Below are positions 41,125 to 50,071 of a DNA stretch of 50,071 nucleotides, piece by piece; positions within the stretch are counted from its first letter, which is position 1, and every line of letters begins with the position of its first letter. The translations under genes and the position numbers were made by a program. This DNA comes from Chara braunii (Eukaryota > Streptophyta > Charophyceae > Charales > Characeae). The stretch covers positions 2,318,377-2,368,447 of the forward strand of contig BFEA01000195.1 of assembly GCA_003427395.1 (NCBI GenBank), given 5' to 3'. The notes under the pieces are model-generated. The model was not told where the DNA came from and ran no database searches. It saw nothing but the letters and a program-made list of their open reading frames with translations.

Positions 41125-41507
41125 AGGTTCGGATGTATCCGAATCTGGAATACCACCAGACTATACATTGCGTCATAAATTCGTTTGAAAATAGTACACA
41201 CAAGAATGTACTGTTTTAACGAATAACATGTTAGAAGTTTGGATGCCGCCGAACTTCGTGTAGTCACCGGACCTCTGATGCGCCTGTGGATTTGGACACC
41301 GTCAAGATCCGTGCTTGTGCTGCCGTTCAAATCCAGGGGCGCATGACAGGAAAGATGAAAATCCGAAGTTCGCCGGAATCCGAACTTCACACTGGAGAGC
41401 TATCGTGATGTGTTAAGTTCGGAGGGTTGTACATCCAACAGCAGCGCCAAGACCACAGCCATGTGAAGGGATTTGTGAAATGTGAAGTCCGCCGGGATCC
41501 GAACTTC
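41125..41507. repeat. Four palindromes of the GTTCGG...CCGAAC family
   Basis: GGTTCGGATGTATCCGAATC (41126), GAAGTTTGGATGCCGCCGAACTTC (about 41234), GAAGTTCGCCGGAATCCGAACTTC (about 41365) and GAAGTCCGCCGGGATCCGAACTTC (about 41484). The last two are of the same type as 1418 and 3730. Confidence 0.85.
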
Positions 41508-42064
41508 AACAGAATGTGGGACTGGGAGATTGGCTGAGAGTTCGAGAGAGAGGTGGACGAAGAGATGGAGAGACATTGAGAGACATTGAGAGCGATAGAT
41601 GGAAACGGAACCGGACGGACGAATGGTGGCATGACGGAACGAATTTGCGCGAGAGTTAGATCTCCGGGTTCGTTGATAACCAAGGTTCGATACCGTCCGA
41701 TGACCAATGTCGGTTGTCGGGGCACATCGAACCTTGTATATCACCAAACCGGGCGGCGTAGAAGTTCGCCAACATCCGTGTTTTTCTCTCTGTCTCTCTC
41801 TTTGACACACCAACTATCCCGGTACATCTTGAGAGTTGTGGGGACATGTCTTGGACGTCGCTTTGTGAAGATCCGTGTTTGTTTCTCTGTCTCTCTCTCC
41901 GGCACACCGACGATCCCGGTCGAGAGGTTTCTGAAGATCCCGATGGTTGGGTAGACGAATGATTGCGTCATATAAGTCGAGCATGTGATGCCTACCGCAA
42001 GGTTTGGTCGGCACCGACGACACGAGCATTTTGTTCTTTGCTTGATTGATTCTGATCATTCTAA
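41508..42064. other. No supported gene; short duplicated segments
   Basis: AGATCCGTGTTTGTTTCTCT with CACACCGACGATCCCGGT (about 41870-41920) repeats the earlier ACATCCGTGTTTTTCTCTCT with CACACCAACTATCCCGGT (about 41773-41822). Open frames here have no domain. Confidence 0.55.
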
Positions 42065-42240
42065 AGAGTTGAAATCTTACAAACACACACAGACACGAAC
42101 ACCGAACACGAATGAACGTTTCATCAATCGATTGAACGGTTGTTCCCTACCTCGAATGTCGTGTGGTCTTAAAGAGTCGAAATCTTACAAACACACACAC
42201 ACGAACACCGAACGCGCACGAACGTGTCCTCAATCGCTGG
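42065..42240. repeat. Tandem duplication of about 108 bp
   Basis: AAAGAGTTGAAATCTTACAA with CACACACAGACACGAACACC (42064) recurs as AAAGAGTCGAAATCTTACAA with CACACACACACGAACACCGA (42172), each followed by an ACGAACGT and CAATCG segment. Confidence 0.85.
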
Positions 42241-42879
42241 ATCATAATCGCTTTGTCGTGATCTACTGGAAGTGTTTTTACAGATCGTATCGACTACTAG
42301 AAGATTCACTTGCATGCCTTGCGTTAGGCATCACACACACACTTTCGATGGAAGGATGGCTCGTCCAATCAACCAATTTGGTCATTCGCTTATCGAGTGG
42401 TTGATTTCATCATTGAGTCCCTGGTGACGATGGGACTCATTGGAGGAACCGCCCGGGTTCTAAACTTTCTTCGCACATCTACATACGACAGTACACGTGA
42501 AAGCAATGCAAACATACATGGCGCGCACATCAGGGCAATACATGACGCAATGCAGGAGACAGAGAAATACACGTCGGGCTTGACGCATGCAAACAACGCT
42601 AGTCGCCGCAAACATGCATGGCGCACACAACAGGGCACTAGTAAACGCAGAAGCTCGCTCGGATGTGCACGGTCACACGCACGCACACACATGGCATCAC
42701 TCTCACACATCCGCGTGGAAAAGGAACGTCCCATTCCATCAGTCACCCTTTCGACAGGTACTCACCGCGATGAAGATGTGGTGTGGGGAATGGATCCTTC
42801 GCATCTAACCTAAAGCCGCGGAGATCGCAGTGAAAGCGTCGCGACTTGCGTGGTGTGGCGGCGGATGGGTTTGCGTTGA
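42241..42879. other. No supported gene upstream of the RT fragment
   Basis: AAACATACATGGCGCGCACA (about 42508) and AAACATGCATGGCGCACACA (about 42609) are a direct repeat. If the reverse transcriptase was once complete its N-terminal half would lie here, but no RT motif is visible. Confidence 0.45.
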
Positions 42880-43476
42880 GCGAGCGGCGCGCATGCGATT
42901 CCTATGGGTAAGTCGTCAAGTCCGGCGTTAGCATGCCTATTCTGTGCCTATAATGAGTTTTTGTTCTTAACCAGTCTAGGATGTGACCGGAGACTGTTTC
43001 GAGGCTTTAGGTTAGTTGATGATGTTTCTGTGTTCGTCATGTGTAAGAAGGATGGCAGGTGTTCATACATGAAGGGGTTGCGGCTGATCGAAGCGTTTAA
43101 GCATTGTTACGATGACAACTTGGTTTTGGAGCAAACAAACGAGGGTAACTGTTGGGACTTCCTTGGGTGTGTCCTTAAGGTGTTTGAAGGGAGGAAAGGT
43201 GTTCTCTGCTTCCCGTTAATGAAGAACCAGAGGGAAGGCATCAAGGGAAGGTTGAAATTTCAATGCATTCAAGACTTTGTGTCATTCACATGTTGTCAGC
43301 AGAAGCTGGCTGTAATTAATTCCTTCCTGCACCATGCCAAAACTTATTCGTCTGTCGAGGGTATGGTGTTCCCCTTTTTGTTGTCTCTGAAATGTGAACC
43401 GTGGAGAAGGGGGTATCCTGATGCGTTCTTTGATTCTGCGGTAACTCATTTCTCAAGGAGGTTCTGTGGCCTGTGA
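42880..43476 (+). pseudogene. Reverse transcriptase, C-terminal half
   Basis: Plus-strand frame of about 198 codons following a TGA at 42877. It opens with IPMGKSSSPALACLFCAYNE, the RT palm motif normally written (I/P)-MG-x3-SP-x-LA, and continues with FRLVDDVSVFVM, the counterpart of the YxDD catalytic motif with both Asp present. Then come YDDNLVLEQTNEGNCWDFLG (thumb-proximal segment ending in a FLG/FLD-like box), FPLMKNQREGI, and GYPDAFFDSAVTHF near the end. This spacing resembles Penelope-like and related eukaryotic RTs with R-x-VDD and FLD motifs, but the class is inferred. The N-terminal fingers and the first catalytic Asp are missing, no endonuclease follows, and the frame ends cleanly at 43476, so it is a truncated copy or one exon. 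Confidence 0.7.
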
Positions 43477-44330
43477 GGTGACTGGCTGCCCTTTTTGACA
43501 GGGTGTGGTCGAGTGTTGAAAGATGTTAAGTTCTTTGAGGACTCTCGGTTGTAGGGGGTTGACATTTCGATGTTTTCGATGGGTTTTTGTTTTTGTTTCT
43601 GATTCTGTGGACTTCCGTGGATAGGGGGTCTGTTTTTTCTTGCTGTTCTTGCTGTTCTTGGATGTAATAGGTTGAGGGTTCGAGTTCGGTATTTGGTGAT
43701 GTTTTTTCCTTCTTATCACTGGACGGGGTCTTACCTTTTAGGGTGGTCTTACTGTGTTGACGAGGAAACCGAGGATTTGATCTTGATATCTGTAGGTACC
43801 TTCTGCTTATCTCTGTTTTCGCTATCCTTGTGGTAACTAAAGGGCTCGAACTCTGTATCTGGGGCGCTGTCTATGAGGGATTCTCTGTACCTCCTTGGGA
43901 GGAAACTGAGGATTTGAACTTTGTACCTGTTGACGAGGAAACTCAGGATTCGATCTCGATATCTGTAGGTAGCTTCTGCTTATCTCTGTTTCTTCTAGTA
44001 TTTTGGTAACTGAGGGCTCGAATTCTGTACCTGGGGTGCTGTCTATGAAGGATTCTCTGTACTTCTTTTGGGTGAGCTTGTGAGGTTTTGGGGATTTGAA
44101 CTTGGTACCGGTTGAGGTCGTAGGTCTGTTCGGTTGTTTTTTTTTTTCATTGTGCGGCTGAGTTTGTTCGGACCCGTTGAAGCGGTGTGATGATGTCTGT
44201 CTTCAGGTGGCCTTCTTAGTATATTTAGTCTTCTTAGACTAGTGTCTACCAAGCTATTTTTAGACCCCTGAAGAGTCCTGGTTGGCGGCCAGGCGAAACC
44301 GGTCGGGTCGTAACGCCTGTCGGGAACTTT
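43477..44330. other. 3' flank with tandem duplication, no gene
   Basis: A block of about 175 bp (TTGACGAGGAAACCGAGGAT, ATATCTGTAGGTA, CTTCTGCTTATCTCTGTTT, GAGGGATTCTCTGTAC) at 43755-43900 recurs at 43930-44065. Nothing else is recognised. Confidence 0.6.
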
Positions 44331-44400
44331 CTGTTTCCGGCTCTGTGCTTCATGTCTATTTTTTCGTAACTTAGGGACACCTGTCTACTCTTGGTGTGCT

Positions 44401-44450
44401 CCTTCTTCTTCTTCTTCTTTGTCTATTCTTCTTCTTCTTCTTTTCCTCTT
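44401..44450. repeat. (CTT)n microsatellite
   Basis: CTT trinucleotides in two runs separated by TGTCTATT. Confidence 0.95.
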
Positions 44451-44568
44451 CCCATCCTCTGTGCCTTTTGTGTGCTGCTGTGCATTGGGATATTAATTAA
44501 ATGCCATTGAGTCTTGTCGTCGCTAGTAGCATGACATACTTTTCTTTGGTACGAAAAAAGAGAGCCGG

Positions 44569-44592
44569 TTTTTTTTTTTTTTTTTTTTTTTT
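44569..44592. repeat. Poly(T) run (24 nt)
   Basis: Twenty-four T followed by CACCATGCTGG; a related ACACCATGCTGG follows the G run at 45382, so the two sites may share an insertion type. Confidence 0.95.
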
Positions 44593-44685
44593 CACCATGC
44601 TGGGGCCCAAGTCCCACATACACCGTTGAACTACTTCAAGGCTTGTGACCCGGTGAGAGGTTGGAGATTCATCTGGGGGGTGATC

Positions 44686-44835
44686 CCACTAGCAAAGAAG
44701 ATAGGATAGAATGCCTCAAATCTGGAAGTGTTTGTAGAGGGGTGCAGGAAATCAAGATTGAACTGCTTTTCTGCATCTCTGCATAAAACACATCCAGATT
44801 CAGGCATTCCATCCTATCCTCTTTGCTAGTGGGAC
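44686..44835. mobile_element. MITE-like fold-back 1
   Basis: Arms of about 48 bp: CCCACTAGCAAAGAAGATAG through AATGCCTCAAATCTGGAAGT (44687-44733) is inverted as ACATCCAGATTCAGGCATTC through CTTTGCTAGTGGG (about 44785-44834), with a loop of about 50 bp. No coding capacity. Confidence 0.85.
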
Positions 44836-44905
44836 CTCAGCCCTGGAGCTGCGCATCTAGGGGTTGTGTCGTTGGTGGAAAAAAATTCTTTTTTTTTTGG
44901 GGTAA

Positions 44906-45054
44906 CTACGGCGCAGTCACGAAAGCAGTTTGTAATTGCATTTGAAACTGCGTTTTCGCAGTTTAGTCAGGGCCCGAGTTTCAATTGCAGTTCAAACTCG
45001 GGCTGCCTTTCGGTAGCAGTTCAGTCAGGGCCCTCCTCTATCCACGAACAGCAG

Positions 45055-45093
<39 letters not shown>

Positions 45094-45352
45094 CCTTTTT
45101 CTGGGAATGGGGGCCGACACAAGGGGCCCCCGCACCGGGGGGAGGCCCCCCCACAAAAAAAAAAAAAAAAAAAAAAAAAACGAAGAAAGAAAGAAACGGC
45201 CATGTGCCTGACTGAACTGCTAGAAAAAGCCAGCCCGAGTTTCAAACTGCTAAAACGCAGTTTCAAATGCAATTGAAACTGGGGCCCTGACTAAACTGCT
45301 AAGACGCAGTTTCAAATGCAATTACAAACTGTAACCCTGACTGCGCCGTAGT
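44906..45352. mobile_element. MITE-like fold-back 2 with poly(A) and GC-rich loop
   Basis: Terminal inverted repeats CTACGGCGCAGTCA and TGACTGCGCCGTAG-type ends (44906-44919, 45339-45352) are perfect over 14 bp. The arms continue for about 130 bp with high identity (for example GCAGTTTGTAATTGCATTTG against CAAATGCAATTACAAACTG). The loop (about 45040-45205) contains a run of 30 or more A at 45058-45090, a GC-rich GGGGCCCCCGCACCGGGG segment and a second A run at 45156-45180. No coding capacity. A non-autonomous DNA transposon with an inserted retroposed or artefactual poly(A) segment is a reasonable reading. Confidence 0.85.
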
Positions 45353-45414
45353 TTTCTCTTCTTTTTTTTTGGGGGGGGGGGGTTCATACACCATGCTGGA
45401 AAATCTCTCCACCA

Positions 45415-45617
45415 ATGCCTTCATCGGCCTTTTGGCTAAGTAAGATCGAATGTAGTATCTGTTCTGATCAGTTCAATAACTGATCTGTGTTCCATCAGGC
45501 CACATTAAAAGAAAAGCTCCACCCACCCAAATATAACGCCCCCTACCCTGTCCAGTTGAACTAGATACCCCAGTCGGAGTGGGGTATGGGATCCATGGTT
45601 CTACCAATGCTGCACCC
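45415..45617 (+). ncRNA. U2: U2 snRNA-like gene or pseudogene
   Basis: Starts ATGCCTTCATCGGCCTTTTG, close to the plant U2 5' end, then GGCTAAG, and the branch-point-pairing GTAGTA at 45452-45457 within AATGTAGTATCTGTTCTGAT. Stem-loop IIa is present (GATCAGTT-CAATA-ACTGATC). The distal part has a stem ATACCCC-AGTCGGAG-GGGGTAT and the 3' end TGCACCC, giving about 203 nt, near the usual 190-200. Oddities: four extra bases (TAAG) lie between GGCTAAG and GATC, and the Sm site (ATTTTTTG type) expected after stem II is missing; ATTAAAAGAAAAG stands there. The 70 bp upstream is a T/G run with no TATA box or plant upstream element. The 5' half is clear U2; I lean to a decayed or retroposed copy. U2 acts in the spliceosome at the branch point. 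Confidence 0.75.
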
Positions 45618-46015
45618 ATGAATTTCCCAATATTTTTTTGTGGGCATCATCATTCTGTCGACCCTGGGGTCTGGTCCCACCTACGGTTGTTGTTGAGTTT
45701 GTTTACAAAACTAAACTAAACGGTGTGACACCATTTCGGCAATAATAAATTTGAAACAAGAAATTAAAAAGCTGAAAGAAAAACGCTAGAAACAGCTTTT
45801 CTCCTTATTTATGATAACGTAACTCGGAGAAATGAAACATGATGTCTGGAACAGTCGGAGTGAAAGTATATTTCTCTGCGGAAAAGGGATAGTACTCCCC
45901 GTGGTGAGCGGACAGGAGGTCACCATTTGTGAAACGGACAGGACAAGGACAACATGGATCATGGCCAAATGCATTCATTGCCCAAAGGAGGAAGAGAGTA
46001 CCTCGCCCAGCTATC

Positions 46016-46072
46016 AAGTCCGAGGCTCGGATTACCGGTAGCCCGACCCGAGCCTCGTCAGCCTCGGACTTT
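46016..46072. repeat. Inverted repeat AAGTCCGAGG ... CCTCGGACTT
   Basis: Ten-base perfect arms with a second inner pair (GCTCGG and CCGAGC). ACCGGTAGC occurs at 46033 and again at 46091. Confidence 0.75.
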
Positions 46073-46230
46073 ATTGCCGAGCCTGGGACGACCGGTAGCA
46101 AATCACGGGAAAAAAAAGAAGAAAAAAACACAAAAAAACATACAAGTTGATACAACATTTTGCAAAAAAAGAAAAAAAAAAAGGAAATCACACATGCCCA
46201 ACGAGAATTAAATCTTCCTTGATATGGTTC

Positions 46231-46232
<2 letters not shown>

Positions 46233-46282
<50 letters not shown>
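46233..46282. repeat. (AG)n microsatellite
   Basis: Pure AG run of 50 bp, about 58 bp from the plastid-derived rbcL fragment. Confidence 0.97.
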
Positions 46283-46286
<4 letters not shown>

Positions 46287-46291
46287 CGTCA

Positions 46292-46885
<594 letters not shown>

Positions 46886-46933
46886 TTAACGGCCGCATCG
46901 GCTTTTTCAAGCTTGGGGAGGTACTGGTGATTA

Positions 46934-48800
46934 TTATTATTTTTTTTATATATAGCAAGTCGCAGCTTATATTATAAAAGTAATTGAATGACGCCAGGAA
47001 TCCCTCAACATCTCAACACGGTAGTCCTCAACATCTCAACCCGGTAGAGAAGCTTGTGCTGGAAACCGGGACCAGAGTCCCATGGTCTGCAACTACAAAG
47101 AAAGTGAGCAACTGGAGCAAAACTTTTAGGAATCCAGAATAAAGGGAGCAAAACAACCAAGAACTACTGAAGAAGTCATATTCCAGGTCTCCTGCTAGTC
47201 TCTCTGGGAGCCTTACCCAGCTTCGTTTCAAGATCTTACAGAAAAGAGACCAAGTACGGATCTGTAAACTCAAGGAAGCCTGAACCGCCAAGAAGGGTCT
47301 CCCGCCACGCACCCTTGGATCTTCAGTGGCAATATCAATCAACGGACTAAGATCACTATGGATACAGTTCAAGTTTGCTTCCTACCCTTTATGCTAACTA
47401 GTCTAACTACAAGCAAGGATCGTTCCCACCACTGCCAGTACCACTCACACTTCCTCTGTAATGCCGCTACCCATACTACCTTATCGGGTTATCGTGACTC
47501 GTGAGTAGATTCCGAAGAAGGTGTTTTTCGAAAGCGTTAGATGCACTCAGAAAGGCAAAACACCAAGATCAATATCTGATCCACAAGACCAAATCTACTG
47601 TTAAAGATTAGGGAGCCAAGACAAAGTCATGTGCCAGGTAGATCATCTCACCAACAAAATCCCTCTTCTCAATCAGGGCCCAGGGGTACTCTCTCATTAT
47701 GGCTTTCCAAACACCCTGTAAAGAACCCGAGCTGCCATGACGGGTTTCCCACCATGCTCCCTTGGATCTTCATAGCATATTGATCACAATGGGAACAACT
47801 CAAGTTTGCTCTTCACCGGTTTTCACTTACCACCTGACCAGTACCGTTCCCACTGGCCCTCGTTGCACTCTCACTGCTCCAGGTGGCGCCACTGCTAGTA
47901 GTGCTAAGAGTTTCCCCCTGACTCCACTCTACTACTCCTAAACTGCGTCCCTGTCTTGATCGTAGGCTGCAGCTTTCAACAGAGAAAAGCTCTTTAAAAT
48001 TGGTGCGAGTTTGAAACGACAAGAATCCCCATTTTAAAGGATAGGAGATGAGAAGAGAAACAAAAAAATCATAAAAGAAAAGCAGATCCGATAATATGAG
48101 TCATTCTAATCCGCCTCAGTACCTAGCTTTCTCACGACCTAGATTTCACAGACGGCCAGATACCGGACTCCAAGTGGCTGCCGTGAGATCGAAAGTGAAG
48201 AATGAGTAGGACCAACTTGAGAGCACGGGATAGATGGATCTGGCCCAGGGCTATGGCCAAAGGCTCTTCGTGTACTAGTCTGCATCTACTAGTCCACGTC
48301 TACAGCCAGGTGCATGACAGGCGTGCCAACCATATCTCCTATAATTAAGACACTCTTGCAGGACATGTTAACTGCTCACCTCAGTCAAGTAGGCTGCCAC
48401 TATATAGGCAATAAGAGGGCAAGAGAAGTACTACTACAATGAATCTATCCCAAAGGCATGGGCAGGGTGAAGTAAAGAGCAGAAGAATTGAAATATCTCC
48501 TAATGTCATTATATGCAGGAAGAGAGGAGCAGAAATATGTAGAAAGAGAGCAGCAGCACCCTTTTCAACATGTGAAAAATCAATAAATCTATCCTACGGG
48601 CAGGAGGGGTAAACAAAGAGCACCGCATTTCAAATTTCCCACGTTCATGAATGCGCCCTAAAGTCTATCCAAAAGGCATAAACAGTGCGAAGTAAAGAGC
48701 AGACGAATTAAAATTAAAATATCCTGTGATGTCACTATATGCAGGAAGAGGTGCAGAAATATGCAAGAAGAGAGCAGCAGGTCACATTTCTACCTGACTC
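46934..48800. other. Non-coding stretch with two direct repeats
   Basis: No gene is recognised. Repeat 1: CCCTTGGATCTTCA with GGGTCTCCCGCCA or GGGTTTCCCACCA before it and CAAGTTTGCT after it, at about 47290-47378 and 47727-47810. Repeat 2: GTGAAGTAAAGAGCAGA or GCGAAGTAAAGAGCAGA, then ATATGCAGGAAGAG and AGAGAGCAGCAG, at 48440-48562 and 48661-48783; a shorter third piece lies near 48590. Confidence 0.65.
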
Positions 48801-49100
48801 TCTCTCTCTCTCTCTCTCAAGCCATTAAACACGTCACAACAGAAAGCCAAAAAAACAGAGCTGTCAGAGTTCCTCTCCGTTTCAGGATGTAATGATGTCT
48901 CGAAAACCAAAAGAGAGGAAACCCGCGGGCCTTCCCCGCTACCGCCCCAGTCACCCAGTGTGCACAAGGGTTGGCCAAGCCAACGGCCTGTCGGCCCATG
49001 TAGGCCGGGTTGAGTGGCCTGCGGAACGACACATTCAGTCAAAAGGGAAAAAAAAGAAAAACAAATAAGAAAATATGGAAAAACAAGGAAAAGAAAAACC

Positions 49101-49104
<4 letters not shown>

Positions 49105-49179
<75 letters not shown>
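49105..49179. repeat. (CT)n(CA)n compound microsatellite
   Basis: CT run to about 49136 passing directly into CA repeats to 49179. Confidence 0.97.
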
Positions 49180-49180
<1 letters not shown>

Positions 49181-49222
49181 CACGCTCGTCTCTCTCTCTA
49201 AAAGGGAAAAGAGTCTTACTGA

Positions 49223-49280
49223 CATTCCCGTTTTGCACTTTCTCGCTGCGCGTGCTTTTGAAAAGTGCAAAATGGGAATG
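49223..49280. repeat. Inverted repeat CATTCCCGTTTTGCACTTT
   Basis: CATTCCCGTTTTGCACTTTC at 49223 is inverted as AAAAGTGCAAAATGGGAATG ending at 49280, with one mismatch in the core and a loop of about 18 bp. A related AAAATGTGCAAAATGGGGAG lies near 46580. Confidence 0.85.
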
Positions 49281-49313
49281 GATTTTGCCGCCACAGGGGG
49301 AAGATTCGTTCCT

Positions 49314-49315
<2 letters not shown>

Positions 49316-49370
<55 letters not shown>

Positions 49371-49480
49371 AGTACGGCGATCTGCATGCCACAGATCGCC
49401 GTACTGCTTTCTCTCTCTCTCTCTCTCTCTCCCTCTCTCTCTATCTCTCTCTAGCTCTCTCTCTCTCTCTCTCTCTCTCG
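49316..49480. repeat. Long palindrome: (GA)n - 20-bp arm - 7-bp loop - 20-bp arm - (CT)n
   Basis: A GA run ends in AAAGCAGTACGGCGATCTG (to 49384), then CATGCCA, then CAGATCGCCGTACTGCTTT (from 49392) running into a CT tract. Arms are perfect for about 40 bp and imperfect for about 25 more. Confidence 0.93.
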
Positions 49481-49618
49481 GGAAGACTAGGGGAATGAGG
49501 GTCAGCTCCCACACTACTTATGGAACAAGAATCCGTAAAAGTACTGAAAAAGCTTTTTCCCGTCTACCCGTAAAAGAAACTGGGGACCCCACCTTCCAGT
49601 ATCCTCCGTAGGTTTCAC

Positions 49619-50071
49619 GTGGGTATCGGCACTTTTGGTTGGGCGGGTATCAGGGCTTTTGGTTGGGCCGGTTTTTCTTACGGACACGAAAATGGTCCAC
49701 TTGAACAGGCACTGCTAGTCTTCTGCCCCTGCCCACGGACACAACAAAATTCAAAAAAACAAAAACAAAACTCCTTCTTTCTCTCTGCAGGGTATTCCCT
49801 CAAGCTTTTCCCGCCAAGATCATTCCCTGCCCGCCACGACTTCAAATGTTTCTACTTACCTCCGAAGCTTGTGCAGCGGCCTTGGTCTGTGGAATCATGT
49901 GGAATCGGTCAAAACACCACTTTTTACTTACCGTAAGTAGTGTGGGACTGTGAAACCGCGCGCTGATTCGGCGCTAAAGTTTTTGAGCGCCGCTATCCGC
50001 GCTCAAAGAGCTTTGAGCGAGGTTTGAGCGGGCGCGGGGATATTTTTTTGGGGTGTAAACAATGCTCAAAA
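49619..50071. other. End of window, no supported gene
   Basis: GGGTATCGGCACTTTTGGTT is followed by GGGTATCAGGGCTTTTGGTT (direct repeat, 49621 and 49646). Near the end, GAGCGCCGCTATCCGCGCTC and repeated TTTGAGCG motifs form small hairpins. Nothing coding is recognised. Confidence 0.5.

Noticed and set aside
44608-44625. GTCCCACATAC resembling the plant snRNA upstream element (RTCCCACATCG)
   Set aside because: It is about 800 bp from the U2-like sequence, and the true element sits about 70 bp upstream; a MITE lies between.

Overview
This is a repeat-dominated window from a eukaryotic nuclear genome, most likely a green (streptophyte) lineage. The main pointers are a 153-bp piece of green-type plastid rbcL embedded near 46.4 kb, a U2 snRNA-like sequence at 45.4 kb, very long CT/GA microsatellites, many fold-back elements, and decayed transposon-like genes interrupted by stop codons. 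A charophyte such as Chara is a plausible guess, but nothing here proves the species. There are no bacterial operons, and I see no intact host housekeeping gene.

Layout. 0-12 kb: mostly non-coding repeats (a CT tract, dispersed palindromic units, a 22-bp tandem repeat, four fold-back units at 8.4-9.45 kb, a palindrome cluster at 10.4-11.9 kb), plus one decayed minus-strand gene of unknown family at 2.45-3.44 kb. 12.1-21.4 kb: a plus-strand copy of a module I call ORF1, then a minus-strand element of about 7.8 kb with ORF1, a ParB-like nuclease domain, an N6/N4-methyltransferase-like fold, a novel WGHxIxWHP module, a repetitive linker and a Ulp1-type cysteine protease. 22.5-23.4 kb: a second copy of the unknown gene at 2.45-3.44 kb. 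23.7-26.6 kb: two short-period satellites (18 bp and 21 bp), an assembly gap and an uncut Nextera adaptor junction. 27.6-31.3 kb: a DUF7869-like transposase pseudogene and a downstream unknown ORF. 32.3-38.7 kb: a plus-strand copy of the ParB/methyltransferase/WGH/Ulp1 element. 39-42.8 kb: palindromes, tandem duplications and a 325-bp gap. 42.9-43.5 kb: the C-terminal half of a reverse transcriptase. 44.5-50 kb: a differently composed stretch with MITE-like fold-backs, the U2-like sequence, the rbcL fragment, microsatellites and a long perfect hairpin.

The most interesting content is the pair of ParB/methyltransferase-like/WGH/Ulp1 elements. They align module by module although they differ widely in sequence. 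A ParB-like domain joined to an N6/N4-methyltransferase is known from phages and bacteria; here it is joined to a eukaryotic-type SUMO-protease domain. The low-complexity linker of each copy has been filled by a different short palindromic repeat: TTCGGAT-NN-ATCCGAA in the plus copy and the TCGTGTTCGACTCGAC type in the minus copy. Both repeats also occur as dispersed or tandem DNA elsewhere in the window.

Nearly all the recognisable genes keep one reading frame over kilobases but carry several in-frame stop codons. Where two copies can be compared, some stops fit C-to-T or G-to-A change (TGG to TAG, CGN to TGA). I read this as decay of methylated mobile DNA, and list suppression or recoding as a less likely alternative. 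Two assembly defects (25.6-25.8 kb and 40.97 kb) should be kept in mind before trusting nearby duplications.
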